Below the pieces are notes generated by a model. It ran no database searches. It was not told the origin of the DNA and saw only the letters and a list, made by a program, of their open reading frames with translations. Source: Paenibacillus sinensis (lineage in GTDB: Bacteria; Bacillota; Bacilli; Paenibacillales; Paenibacillaceae). Taken from it: 43,773 nt of DNA. Shown piece by piece: positions 19,881 through 28,600 of the stretch. Numbering within the stretch: the first letter of the stretch is position 1; each line of letters opens with the position of its first letter. The stretch lies in NCBI RefSeq assembly GCF_019904155.1, contig NZ_JAHCMB010000063.1:28708-72480 (forward strand), in the 5' to 3' direction. The position numbers were made by a program, and so were the translations under genes.

Positions 19881-19954
19881 CACTTCCCACCTTGTGGCAT
19901 TTCTCAAACGATTCGATTGCAGAAGCCAGGAAATTGCATAATCCCGTGAAAATG

Positions 19955-19984
19955 TTGTTGAAAAAAAGAGACAATCTATATAAT
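19955..19984 (+). promoter_or_regulatory. Promoter of the uracil-type permease gene
   Basis: TTGTTG (19955-19960) and a perfect TATAAT (19979-19984) are 18 bp apart. A GTAAAGG/CCTTAC inverted repeat follows at about 19988-20006 in the leader. No PyrR-type or purine-type element was recognised. Confidence 0.6.
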
Positions 19985-20047
19985 CTGGTAAAGGCGGTTT
20001 TCCTTACAGCCGACGTCAAGATTTCATACCAACAAGGAGTGAACGGA

Positions 20048-21364
20048 TTGCAACGCGAAATTCAAGTCAACGAAAGGCTCCCTCTGGGACCGGGCTTTCT
20101 CTTAAGCCTTCAGCATTTATTCGCCATGTTCGGCAGCACGGTGCTGGTTCCCAATCTGTTCGGGGTTGACCCCGGCATGATTCTTCTCATGAACGGTATC
20201 GGAACACTGCTGTACATTTTGATCTGCAAAGGAAAAATCCCGGCCTATCTCGGCTCCAGCTTCGCCTTTATCTCGCCTGTCTCGGCTGTGCTGCTCGATC
20301 ATAAGAGCGATCACAGCCACGGTTATTCACTGGCGCTGGGCGCTTTTATCGTGACTGGCATTATTTTTGTCCTCGTCGCCCTGATCATCAGGTACGCTGG
20401 AACGCGCTGGATCGATGTCGTCTTTCCTCCCGCCGTCATGGGCGCGATCGTCGCCACGATCGGTCTGGAGCTAGTGCCGATAGCAGCACAGATGGCCGGA
20501 CTGATCGCTCCCTCCGGAGCGGCTGACTGGAAGCCTGACCACGGAGCCATTACTCTGTCGATGGTCACGCTGGGCGTGACGGTGATCGGCGCGGTGCTGT
20601 TCCGCGGCTTCCCCAAGATCATTCATATCCTGATCGGGATCACCACCGGCTACGTACTGGCTTATCTGATGGGCCGGGTTGATACGGCGGCTATTTCGAA
20701 GGCGCATTTTCTTGCCCATCCAACCGTGACAACGCCTTCATTCGACTGGTCGGTCATCCTGACCATTATTCCGGTGTCGCTTGTTGTCATCGTGGAGCAT
20801 ATCGGGCATCTGCTCGTGACGAGCAACATTGTGGGCAAGGATCTCACCAAGGAGCCGGGGCTGGACCGCTCGCTGATGGGCAACGGCATATCCACCATTA
20901 TTTCCGGATTTGTCGGCTCTACTCCCAATACGACTTATGGTGAGAACATCGGCGTCATGGCTCTAACCAAAGTGTATTCCGTATACGTTATTGGCGGAGC
21001 GGCGATTATTGCCATCCTGCTGTCATTCTCGGGCACCTTCTCTTCCATTATCTCCAATATTCCGCAGCCGGTCATGGGCGGCGTCTCGCTGCTGCTGTTC
21101 GGGGTTATCGCCGCTTCGGGCCTCCGCATTTTCGTGGAGCAGAAGGTCGATTTCGCCAAGCCGACCAATATGATTCTCGCGTCGATCGTGCTCGTTGTCG
21201 GTATCAGCGGCACTACGCTGACGTTTTGGGGCATTCAACTGAAGGGGATGGCGCTTGCGACAATTACGGGCATGGTCCTCTCCCTGTTGTTCAAGCTGTT
21301 TGAGGTATTGGGCCTCTCCAATGACAAGGAAGAAATCAAGCAGGCAGAAGCCTCCGACGTTTAA
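20048..21364 (+). CDS. NCS2 uracil permease (UraA/PyrP-like)
   Basis: This 438-residue nucleobase:proton symporter of the NCS2 family has about 14 membrane segments. Marker segments are LLSLQHLFAMFGSTVLVP at the N-terminus, VIVEHIGHLLVTSNIVG (equivalent to the Glu241/His245 region of UraA) and GFVGSTPNTTYGENIGVMA (containing the Glu290 equivalent), which contact the uracil base. These fit UraA/PyrP better than xanthine permeases. The TTG at 20048 is supported by AAGGAG at 20034-20039, and the open frame to 19862 crosses the promoter. It stands alone, divergent from relA and convergent with apt, inside an otherwise conserved apt-relA block. Substrate is inferred. Confidence 0.88.
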   Translation: MQREIQVNERLPLGPGFLLSLQHLFAMFGSTVLVPNLFGVDPGMILLMNGIGTLLYILICKGKIPAYLGSSFAFISPVSAVLLDHKSDHSHGYSLALGAFIVTGIIFVLVALIIRYAGTRWIDVVFPPAVMGAIVATIGLELVPIAAQMAGLIAPSGAADWKPDHGAITLSMVTLGVTVIGAVLFRGFPKIIHILIGITTGYVLAYLMGRVDTAAISKAHFLAHPTVTTPSFDWSVILTIIPVSLVVIVEHIGHLLVTSNIVGKDLTKEPGLDRSLMGNGISTIISGFVGSTPNTTYGENIGVMALTKVYSVYVIGGAAIIAILLSFSGTFSSIISNIPQPVMGGVSLLLFGVIAASGLRIFVEQKVDFAKPTNMILASIVLVVGISGTTLTFWGIQLKGMALATITGMVLSLLFKLFEVLGLSNDKEEIKQAEASDV

Positions 21365-21442
21365 TAGCCCTGCAAGGGATTGCAGGGGATGGGCGCAGAA
21401 GCCAATCCACGATAATTTGTAGACACGATAATTAGCAAAATG

Positions 21443-21492
21443 AAAAACCGGCAGACCTCCGTGCATGGGACGGACAGTCTGCCGGTATTTTA
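21443..21492 (+). terminator. Bidirectional terminator between the permease gene and apt
   Basis: ACCGGCAGAC (21447-21456) pairs with GTCTGCCGGT (21477-21486), followed by ATTTTATTT. The A run at 21443-21447 serves the minus-strand apt transcript. Confidence 0.85.
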
Positions 21493-21558
21493 TTTCCCGG
21501 AAAATAGTAAAAAGTCGAATCCTCCCGTTAACCTGGCATCAGGTTCCTGGAAATGGTT

Positions 21559-22077
21559 TTAATCTTCGTAGCTCAGAAGGGAAATGATTTCAACGTCAGG
21601 CAGTTTCTTACGGCCTTCGAGGAGTTCAAGCTCGATTAGAAATGCCGCTCCCACCACATTGCCGCCAAGCTGGTTGACCAGGTTAACCGCTGTAGAGATT
21701 GTACCGCCGGTAGCGAGCAGATCATCGGCGATCAGCACATTTTGTCCCGGCAGGATGGCGTCGGTATGTACTGCGAGCCGGTCTTTGCCGTATTCCAGAT
21801 CATACGCGGCTTCGATCGTCTGATACGGCAGCTTGCCGCTCTTGCGGATCGGCACGAAGCCAACACCCAGCGCGTATGCAAGCGGAGCCCCGACTACAAA
21901 GCCCCGTGCTTCGGGTCCGGCGATCACATCAATTTTCAGATGGGCCACACGCTCTTTCAGCGCGTCGATGGCCTGACGGTACATAGGACCGTCCTTAAGC
22001 AGTGTTGTAATATCCTTGAAGCTGATGCCCGCCGTCGGAAAATCCGGTATCACGCGGATAATCTCTTTGAAGTCCAA
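21559..22077 (-). CDS. apt: Adenine phosphoribosyltransferase
   Basis: APT converts adenine and PRPP to AMP in purine salvage. The 172-residue protein begins [20 protein letters not shown] and contains the APT segment [12 protein letters not shown] and the PRPP-binding loop [13 protein letters not shown]. The start is a TTG at 22077, 7 bases after AGGAGG (22084-22089). The open frame to 22107 only reads through the leader element. It lies 140 bp after recJ on the same strand, and the gap is filled by two tandem AGTTTTG/CAAAACT elements. Any RNA structure there would sit directly before the apt ribosome binding site. In many Bacilli apt lies between recJ and relA, whereas here a permease gene separates it from relA. 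Confidence 0.96.
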   Translation of the reverse strand: MDFKEIIRVIPDFPTAGISFKDITTLLKDGPMYRQAIDALKERVAHLKIDVIAGPEARGFVVGAPLAYALGVGFVPIRKSGKLPYQTIEAAYDLEYGKDRLAVHTDAILPGQNVLIADDLLATGGTISTAVNLVNQLGGNVVGAAFLIELELLEGRKKLPDVEIISLLSYED

Positions 22078-22093
22078 ACTAACTCCTCCTAAA

Positions 22094-22149
22094 AGTTTTG
22101 ATAGCATACGCTTCCTTGAATATTACTTCGCAAAACTGGCTTCGGAAGC
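22094..22149 (-). repeat. AGTTTTG hairpin leader element, proximal copy (apt)
   Basis: On the minus strand: GCTT-CCG-AAGC hairpin (plus 22139-22149), AGTTTTG (plus CAAAACT 22131-22137), 30 variable bases and CAAAACT (plus 22094-22100), followed directly by TTTAGGAGG of apt. The interior can form GAA/TTC and AGC-GTAT-GCT hairpins. Confidence 0.78.
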
Positions 22150-22157
22150 ATACGCTT

Positions 22158-22213
22158 AGTTTTGATAGCATACGCTTCCTTGAATATTACTTCGCAAAAC
22201 TTGCAACGGAAGC
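22158..22213 (-). repeat. AGTTTTG hairpin leader element, distal copy (apt)
   Basis: Tandem copy with a 64-bp period. The core from AGTTTTG (plus 22195-22201) through 30 bases to CAAAACT (plus 22158-22164) is identical to the proximal copy. Only the preceding hairpin differs (GCTTCCGTTGC). The distal end lies only a few bases from the recJ stop at 22217. Confidence 0.78.
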
Positions 22214-22216
22214 AGG

Positions 22217-24616
22217 TTATGAAACACCCAGACGCCGCGACTCCATCCACTGCCACAGCTCCTCCGGACTGCTCTCCATGAAGTAGCGTTCCATTTCCGC
22301 CAGCTCACTGAGCTGGACGAACCGGCTCGAAGAAGTTAATTCCCGTGCAGCCGGACGGGTCACAAAAGCAATCCTTCCCGATTCCTTCCGGATAAATTCA
22401 AGCTCCTCGAATACATCCAGCATCATTCTCAGCATCCGCAGACTGAGCGGCAGCTTGCGCCCCAGCGTCAGCAGCGCCTCCTGCTCGGACACCGGACTCG
22501 CGGCAATTGCCGCCAGCCATTTGTAGATGGCTTTAAAATGATCGCGCGTCGGTACGAGAAGGCGGTCCCGTTCGCCTGGCAGCGAATGAAGGAGCGCGAT
22601 GTTCTCCACATTCGGAAAAGCCTCCAGCACCGCATCCAGCTGCCGGGCCGATTCCGGCATGTCCAGCAGGCAGACCAGCGTGACCGAATCCGCATCGCTC
22701 TCCGGACTGTCCGCCGGAGCAATCCCGTTACACTCATCATATACCCAGAACGGTACGCCCTGCCATTCCGGCTGCATCCGTTCATGCAGCCGATTCTTGC
22801 GGACCAGCGCGGCTGCGCGCGATTGTCCGCTCGCCGGAGGCAGCAGCACGCTGCGCAGGCGCTGCATCTTCACCGCGGAATCCCGGGCTCCGCGGAAATC
22901 GAACAGCTGCGGCTCCGGTATGGCCAGGTCTTGCAGCATGAGCTGCACCTTACGGGAGCCGTTCCATTCATTGATCGACAGCTCCGCCAGAACGTCGATC
23001 ACGGTTCCCCGGGGGAGCAACTCCGCAAGCTCCCCTTTGCCGAAGGCGACGGCGTCCGTCGTCACGCCGCCCTGGCGGAGCGTCAGCTTCAGATGCCGGC
23101 TGCCCTGCCCCATCGTGCGCGTCTCCTGAACGACCGCGCCGCGCACAATAAACTTCGGCAGAGGATTGCTCATGCCGAATGGGGCCAGCAGCTCAAGCTC
23201 CTCGGCCGCTTGAAGCGTCAGATCGGCCAGCTTGTACTCACCGTCCGCCGGCGTAACCGGTACAAAATGCTCCTCCCGCAGGACGCCGGACGCATAGGAC
23301 TCAAGCGCGGCGGCGAACTCCTCCAGCCGGTCGCGGTGCAGGCTCATCCCTGCGGCCGCCGGATGGCCGCCGTAGTGATCCATCAGCTCGCTGCAGGAAG
23401 ACAGCGCCGAGTAAATGTCCAGACCGGGAATCGAACGGGCGGAACCTTTGCAGGCGCCCGTCTCCGGATGAATGTCCAGGATGATGACCGGCCGGTAATA
23501 CCGCTCCAGAAGCTTCGAGGCCACAATGCCGACCACACCGACATTCCAGCCCGCCCCCGCCAGAACAATCACATGCGGGAGAGAGCCGCCGTTCATTTTC
23601 TCTTCAAGAGCTGCCGTTGCTTCCGTAACGATGCGTTCCACTACCATTTGCCGCTCTTTATTCAGCATGTCCAGTTCCGAGGCAAGCTGTTCAGCTTCAT
23701 CAGCGTCTTCCGTCGTCAGAAGGGACACTGCTCTTCCTGCGTGATCCAGCCGCCCGCTGGCATTAATCCGGGGAGCCAGTGCAAAAGCGACATTGATCGC
23801 CCCGACCCGTTCAACCGGAACCGTGCTTATTTCCAGCAGCGCCCGAATCCCGGGATACCGGGTTGTGCGCATGCTGGCAAGCCCCCGCCGGACCAATGCC
23901 CGGTTCTCGCCAAGCAGCGGCATCAGGTCGGCGATCGTTCCAATCGCAACGATCTCTGTCCACTCCTCGGGGACATCTGTACCAAGCAGGGCCTGAGCCA
24001 GCTTATAGGCTACTCCGACTCCGCACAGTCCCTTGAAAGGATATGGGCAATCCGGAAGCTTGGGATTGATGAGCGAGTAAGCGGGCGGCAGAACCTCGGG
24101 AGGTTCATGGTGGTCCGTAACGATGACGTCTATGCCGAGCTCATTGGCATATGCAATTTGACTGCAGGCGCTGATGCCCGTATCAACGGTAATGATCAGC
24201 GTGACTCCCTGCTGCAGCGCCCAATCAAGCGCATGATTATGCAGCCCATAGCCTTCATTGGAGCGGTGGGGAATATAGATATCATATGACGCTCCCAGCC
24301 GGCGCAGCAGGTAGATCATCAGCGACGTGCTGGACACCCCGTCCGCGTCGTAATCGCCGTATACGAGAATATGCTCCCCGTCCTCAAGGGCTCTGCGAAT
24401 CCGGGGAACTGCCTCTTTCATGCCTTTAAGCAGAAACGGATCATGCTCTTCATCAGCGCCTCCGTGGATGAACTGCATCGCTGTCTCGGGCTCCGTCATT
24501 CCCCTCGCAGCCAGCAAGGAAGCAACAAGGGGAGAAATAGAAAGTCTCCGGGCCAGTTCCCCGCCAAGGGCGGGGTCGGCAGCCGGAGATTGCCATTTGG
24601 TTTTGGAATGAAGCAC
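22217..24616 (-). CDS. recJ: Single-stranded-DNA-specific exonuclease RecJ
   Basis: RecJ is a 5'-3' single-strand DNA exonuclease of the DHH family acting in recombination and mismatch repair. The 799-residue protein has the Mn-binding motifs YGDYDADGVSS (near 85), TVDTGIS, VTDHHEPPE (DHH near 168) and the DHHA1 segment with YGGHPAAAGMSL near 420, an OB-fold, and a C-terminal RecJ-specific Firmicutes extension. The start is GTG at 24616, with AAAGGTGA upstream. The gene begins 31 bp after the CDF-like gene, so they probably share a transcript. Confidence 0.95.
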   Translation of the reverse strand: MLHSKTKWQSPAADPALGGELARRLSISPLVASLLAARGMTEPETAMQFIHGGADEEHDPFLLKGMKEAVPRIRRALEDGEHILVYGDYDADGVSSTSLMIYLLRRLGASYDIYIPHRSNEGYGLHNHALDWALQQGVTLIITVDTGISACSQIAYANELGIDVIVTDHHEPPEVLPPAYSLINPKLPDCPYPFKGLCGVGVAYKLAQALLGTDVPEEWTEIVAIGTIADLMPLLGENRALVRRGLASMRTTRYPGIRALLEISTVPVERVGAINVAFALAPRINASGRLDHAGRAVSLLTTEDADEAEQLASELDMLNKERQMVVERIVTEATAALEEKMNGGSLPHVIVLAGAGWNVGVVGIVASKLLERYYRPVIILDIHPETGACKGSARSIPGLDIYSALSSCSELMDHYGGHPAAAGMSLHRDRLEEFAAALESYASGVLREEHFVPVTPADGEYKLADLTLQAAEELELLAPFGMSNPLPKFIVRGAVVQETRTMGQGSRHLKLTLRQGGVTTDAVAFGKGELAELLPRGTVIDVLAELSINEWNGSRKVQLMLQDLAIPEPQLFDFRGARDSAVKMQRLRSVLLPPASGQSRAAALVRKNRLHERMQPEWQGVPFWVYDECNGIAPADSPESDADSVTLVCLLDMPESARQLDAVLEAFPNVENIALLHSLPGERDRLLVPTRDHFKAIYKWLAAIAASPVSEQEALLTLGRKLPLSLRMLRMMLDVFEELEFIRKESGRIAFVTRPAARELTSSSRFVQLSELAEMERYFMESSPEELWQWMESRRLGVS

Positions 24617-24647
24617 AATTATTCACCTTTCTCTCGCCTGAAGACAC

Positions 24648-25610
24648 CTATTGCAGCAGTGTCGGCATTTCACTGTCCGTCAGCTCGAAGTTGTTCTTGT
24701 ACGGATAACCGGCTTCATATGGCACGACATCCATATGCACCTCACCGACATGGACAAAACGTTGCAGCAGCAGCTTCTTGGCGCAATCGGCGATTTCATA
24801 GGCCTCCATTACGCTGATTCTGGGGTTAACACTGATCGTGACCTGAAGATTGACATGCCGGCCTTCCTCCAGCGCCTTTAACTGCTCAACACGTATGACG
24901 CCGTGCACCTTCTGTACGGTGTCGATGAAGCTGACCGAGTCTTCATGCGGCAGCTCAAGACTCTTCTTCCCGTATATGGTGCTCATAATCAGCAGGTACC
25001 CTCTCCGTAGAATGAGGCAGGCTGCCAGCAGCGCGGCAATAGGGTCCAGATATACGAGCGGATGCCAATTCAGATAGCCGCCAAGCATGGAAGAAACGGC
25101 TCCAATCAGAACGGTCAGTGATGTATATAGGCTGAAGCGGTGGTTGTCAGCGTAAGCTGCGTGGCTTCCGTTGCCAAGCTTCTGGAAATACCGGTATTGA
25201 TACTGAAAAATGACTTCCTTCACAAGCAGGGACAGACAGATGATCAGAATGGAAAGCTCTCCCGAAGGCCTCAGATCTCCACTGGTCAGATCCCGAATGG
25301 CGGAAAAGGCAATCTGCAATCCTCCCATCAGGATCAGCACTGCAAATACGACAGGCAGCACAGGCTCGCCGTTCTTCTTGGCATCCCGGGTATTCGGTCT
25401 CCGCTTCCGGTTACCCTCGGAGCCGCTCTGCCAAGGGAGAATCTCCGACAGCTTCGCCGCGGCATCCGCTCCGGAGTATAACGCATCGGCAATCAATGCC
25501 TTGCTTCCCGAGTAATAACCTACGCCGCCTTTGGCCAGAGCCAGCATAAAATCGCCGGCGATTCCAGTCCACGACACTCGTTCGTTTCTAGACGAATAGT
25601 TGTCATTCAT
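24648..25610 (-). CDS. Cation diffusion facilitator-like membrane protein, degenerate metal site
   Basis: This 320-residue protein has the CDF fold: about six membrane segments and a C-terminal ferredoxin-like domain. In TM2 the family motif HSxxD (DSLVD in YiiP) is YSGAD, so one ligand is Tyr. In TM5 the HxxxD motif appears as NHRFS, so both ligands are replaced. Three of four site A residues are thus missing, and ordinary Zn/Mn export is doubtful. The ATG at 25610 follows AAGGAGG, and the open frame to 25694 lacks one. It sits between secF and recJ on the same strand. It may have another role or be decaying, although the reading frame is intact. Confidence 0.85.
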   Translation of the reverse strand: MNDNYSSRNERVSWTGIAGDFMLALAKGGVGYYSGSKALIADALYSGADAAAKLSEILPWQSGSEGNRKRRPNTRDAKKNGEPVLPVVFAVLILMGGLQIAFSAIRDLTSGDLRPSGELSILIICLSLLVKEVIFQYQYRYFQKLGNGSHAAYADNHRFSLYTSLTVLIGAVSSMLGGYLNWHPLVYLDPIAALLAACLILRRGYLLIMSTIYGKKSLELPHEDSVSFIDTVQKVHGVIRVEQLKALEEGRHVNLQVTISVNPRISVMEAYEIADCAKKLLLQRFVHVGEVHMDVVPYEAGYPYKNNFELTDSEMPTLLQ

Positions 25611-25677
25611 CTGGGTTACCTCCTTGCCGAACCTTAGACACGCATGATGAGGGAATTCTGTCTTCCTTCGGCGTTTC

Positions 25678-25703
25678 AAAAGCCGCGTCGTCACGGACGC
25701 GGC
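25678..25703 (-). terminator. Possible weak terminator after secF
   Basis: GCCGCGTC (25682-25689) pairs with GACGCGGC (25696-25703). On the minus strand only four U follow. It lies 13 bp after the secF stop, so it may partly separate secDF from the downstream genes. Confidence 0.55.
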
Positions 25704-25715
25704 CTTCGAATAACC

Positions 25716-26621
25716 TCATTGAGCTTTTGCTGGCTTGCTCTTCACCTTGGACTTCTGGTTCTTCTTAAGCAGCAGCCACAGCGGGCTGGCGATAAAGATG
25801 GAGGAGTAAGCCCCGAACAGCAGGCCGACTACCATGGCGAGCGAGAACATTCTGATCGATTCTCCGCCAAGCACCATCAGGAAGAATGCCGCGATGAAGA
25901 CGGTGAGTGCCGTATAGAGGGACCGCATGATCGTCTGCGACACACTCTTGTTGACCAGGGTCTTCAAATCGTCGTAAGTCTTCTGCTTGCCGAACCGCAG
26001 ATTCTCACGGATCCGGTCAAAGATAACGATGGTGTCGTTAATGGAATAACCGATGATCGTCAGAACCGCGATGATGAACGTCAGGTCCACCTCCAGCCGG
26101 AAGATGGAGAAGACGGCAACGACCATGAATGCATCGTGGATCAGGGCTACGATTGCCGCGATCGCAAAGCGCCATTCGAATCGGATGCTGACATAAATAA
26201 TGATCCCGATACAGGACAACAGCACCGCATACATGGCGTTGCGGGCTAATTCCTTCGCCATTTCAGTGTCAACGGTATTGATCTCGAACGAAGCCTTGTC
26301 ATCCAGCTTGGTGATCGCCTTCTTGAGGGCTTCGTCTTCCCCACTGGTGAGCTCTACGTCGTAGCGGATATTGACCCGCTGGCTGCCGATCGTCATGCTG
26401 GGCTCGTGACCGCTCTTAATCCCTTTAATGGCTCCGTCAATCTGCTCCTGGGTCAACTTCTTCGACAAGCTGATATCCACGTTGGAGCCAGCCTTGAAGT
26501 CAACGCTGTAATTCAGGTTGAAGATGGCGAGGAACACAATGCCGATCACAGTCAGCGAGATTGAGAAGATATAGAAGTACTTGCTTAAATGCACATAATC
26601 GAGCTCTTTCTTAAAGTGCAT
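25716..26621 (-). CDS. secF: Protein translocase subunit SecF
   Basis: SecF partners SecD in the RND-type complex that uses the proton gradient to help preproteins leave the Sec channel. The 301-residue protein begins with FKKELDYVHLSKYFYIFSI, has TM1, a periplasmic-side domain with NLNYSVDFKAGS, and five further membrane segments including TIIGYSINDTIVIFDRIREN, the SecF signature. The ATG at 26621 is chosen because AAAGGAG is about 10 bases before it, while the GTG at 26630 would lie against that site. It overlaps the secD end by 11 bp. In B. subtilis SecDF is a single fused protein, whereas here the two halves are separate. Confidence 0.95.
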   Translation of the reverse strand: MHFKKELDYVHLSKYFYIFSISLTVIGIVFLAIFNLNYSVDFKAGSNVDISLSKKLTQEQIDGAIKGIKSGHEPSMTIGSQRVNIRYDVELTSGEDEALKKAITKLDDKASFEINTVDTEMAKELARNAMYAVLLSCIGIIIYVSIRFEWRFAIAAIVALIHDAFMVVAVFSIFRLEVDLTFIIAVLTIIGYSINDTIVIFDRIRENLRFGKQKTYDDLKTLVNKSVSQTIMRSLYTALTVFIAAFFLMVLGGESIRMFSLAMVVGLLFGAYSSIFIASPLWLLLKKNQKSKVKSKPAKAQ

Positions 26622-27864
26622 TGATTTCACTCTCCTTTACACCGAACTGCTTTGGCTTGCTCAGCTTGCCGGCCTTGACAAGCTGGTTCAGCATCCAGCG
26701 CGCGAAATAAAGGTTTGTAGCGATACTGAGCAGAATTTCCACAATCAGCACGAGCGCGAAGCCTTTGACCGAGCCGGTGCCGAATGCGAACATGACCGCC
26801 GCAACGATAATTGTCGTCACATTGGAGTCGATAACCGTCCGGAAAGAGGATTTGCTGCCTGCCTTGACGGAAGACATAATGCTCTTGCCGCTGCGCATTT
26901 CTTCATGGATGCGTTCATTCGTAATGATGTTGGCGTCAACCGCCATCCCGATCCCTAGAATAAAGGCGGCGATGCCGGGTAGCGTCAGCGTGAAATCCGC
27001 CAGCACAAACACCAGAATGAGCAGCCAGGTGTGAAGGATCAGCGCGAAGCTCGCGACGAGCCCCGGAATCCGGTACATGGCGATCATGAAGATCAGAATG
27101 AGCACGGAGGCGATCAGACCGGCACGAATGGTCTCGTCCAACGACTGCTTGCCAAGGGTGGCGCCAACGCTTTGGGAATATTTCTCCGTCAGCTTCAGCG
27201 GCAGTGCCCCGAGATTGATCGTATCGGCCAGTTCACGGGCTTCCGAAATGGTATAGTTGCCGGAGATGGAAGCCGTTCCGTCCGTTAGCACCGCTCTGAC
27301 ATACGGAGGGTTGGACAGTAGTGTATCGTCCAGGTAGATAGCCAGCTGCTTGCCGAGCAGACGCTTCGTAATTTCCGCGAATTTATCTTTATCTTTAACC
27401 TTGATGCTGATTTCGATCTGATTCAGGTTGTCGCGGCCAACGGAAGCGGCATTCTCAACGAAATCGCTGCCGACCAGCTCGATCTTGCTGAACGTTCCTG
27501 CCGGATCGCCTTCAGCAGCGCTTCGGAAAGTCAGTACAGCAGGTTCCTTCATCTTCTCTCTTACCTCAGCCTCGTTGGTGACACCGGCGATTTTCAGACG
27601 AATCCGATCCGAACCTTCGGTCGTAACCTCGGGTTCACTCGTTCCAAGCACGTTGGCTCGTTTCTCAAGGGCTGCAGCGGTCTGCAGCAGAGAAGCCCGG
27701 GTCAACTGCTGGCCCTGCTCGGAAGGCGTAGCTTGATATAAAATTTCAAAGCCGCCTTTCAAATCAAGACCAAGCCGCACTTTGTCCAGAAGACCGGGCG
27801 AAGATACCGCCATGACAGCCGTCAGGACCAGCACGGTGATGATGAAGCTCAGAAGTCTTTTCAT
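26611..27864 (-). CDS. secD: Protein translocase subunit SecD
   Basis: SecD is the larger RND-type partner of SecF. The 417-residue protein starts with a membrane anchor (MKRLLSFIITVLVLTAVMAV), then GLDLKGGFEILYQATP (the conserved D1 motif), an extracytoplasmic domain with VTNEAEVREKM and YTISEARELADTINLGALPLKL, and five membrane segments with GIGMAVDANIITNERIHEEMRSGKS. Length and order fit the short Gram-positive SecD. The ribosome binding site is a weak AAAGGGG about 14 bases before the ATG. It is transcribed from the promoter at 27903-27931. Confidence 0.96.
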   Translation of the reverse strand: MKRLLSFIITVLVLTAVMAVSSPGLLDKVRLGLDLKGGFEILYQATPSEQGQQLTRASLLQTAAALEKRANVLGTSEPEVTTEGSDRIRLKIAGVTNEAEVREKMKEPAVLTFRSAAEGDPAGTFSKIELVGSDFVENAASVGRDNLNQIEISIKVKDKDKFAEITKRLLGKQLAIYLDDTLLSNPPYVRAVLTDGTASISGNYTISEARELADTINLGALPLKLTEKYSQSVGATLGKQSLDETIRAGLIASVLILIFMIAMYRIPGLVASFALILHTWLLILVFVLADFTLTLPGIAAFILGIGMAVDANIITNERIHEEMRSGKSIMSSVKAGSKSSFRTVIDSNVTTIIVAAVMFAFGTGSVKGFALVLIVEILLSIATNLYFARWMLNQLVKAGKLSKPKQFGVKESEINAL

Positions 27865-27902
27865 GCTCTTGCTAGTTCCCCTTTCTTAAACTCAATATTC
27901 CT

Positions 27903-27931
27903 ATTATAGCTAGGTGCCAAATAAGCGTCAA
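27903..27931 (-). promoter_or_regulatory. SigA-type promoter of secDF
   Basis: On the minus strand TTGACG (27926-27931) and a perfect TATAAT (27903-27908) are 17 bp apart, about 40 bp upstream of the secD start. Confidence 0.85.
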
Positions 27932-28144
27932 TTAAGCAGGTATTGGCATTCCCTGCACGCCTATAGCTTATGTCTCCAAAAAAGCCCGCATCTATGGACA
28001 TACGGACATGAGGGCAAACCGTTCCATTTTTTATCCATAAAAAAACGGCCGGCCATATGCGCTAGACGGGAGCGCACAAGCCTTCCGTTCAGATGATAGT
28101 TAGAGGATGAAGCCGTTTGCAAGGCAAAGCGGCCGCCTCCCGGA
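27932..28144. other. Gap between secD promoter and comN
   Basis: About 210 bp. It holds a CCGTT...TTTTTT / AAAAAAACGG inverted repeat (28018-28050) that could end minus-strand comN transcription: on that strand a TGTGCGCT/AGCGCATA stem and GGCCGGCC precede seven U. No ORF with a ribosome binding site was seen. Confidence 0.45.
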
Positions 28145-28396
28145 TTATTTCAACCCTTTGTAGGCGGAAATCGTCAAATAGTTCATGTACGTCGTCACCT
28201 TCAGCGAGTAAATGTCATTCACTACCCGGTGAAGCGGCGGGGTCCCTTCTTTGGCGTAATTCCGACTGACACAGTCCCATATGTCCTCGGCCGTCACATA
28301 TTCATAGCCGAGAAGCCGGAATTCCTCCGCTTTGCTGAGACACATGGCTTCGATTTCCTTAGCGGGCAGTTCTTGTTCTTCCTGATTCGATTCCAC
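28145..28396 (-). CDS. comN: Post-transcriptional regulator ComN-like
   Basis: This 83-residue acidic protein matches the post-transcriptional regulator family that includes ComN (YrzD) of B. subtilis, which affects comE mRNA. The core EIEAMCLSKAEEFRLLGYEYV followed by AEDIWDCVSRNYAKEG and VNDIYSLKVTTYMNYLTI is typical. The start is GTG at 28396, six to seven bases after GGAGGTG. The open frame to 28435 lacks a site. It lies between secD and spoVB, the same neighbourhood as in Bacillus. It is divergent from spoVB. Confidence 0.85.
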   Translation of the reverse strand: MESNQEEQELPAKEIEAMCLSKAEEFRLLGYEYVTAEDIWDCVSRNYAKEGTPPLHRVVNDIYSLKVTTYMNYLTISAYKGLK

Positions 28397-28600
28397 GTGT
28401 TCCACCTCCGGTACCCCTGTTACGTTCAACAACAAACGTTCAATAGCTTATATTCGACTCCAAAGCCCGCTTTCCTTCTTACATATCCAAAATGTTGTGC
28501 CAAGCATCCAGTCATGTCCAGCGAGACACGGCATATCCATGATAAAGGACAGGTCCGCTGTCGCCTATGCCTATTTCAACATGGGAAGAAGGAATGCCCC

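Noticed and set aside
22538..24289. Open frame of 583 codons opposite recJ
   Set aside because: It is a shadow frame of recJ in GC-rich DNA, rich in Arg and Gln with no domain.
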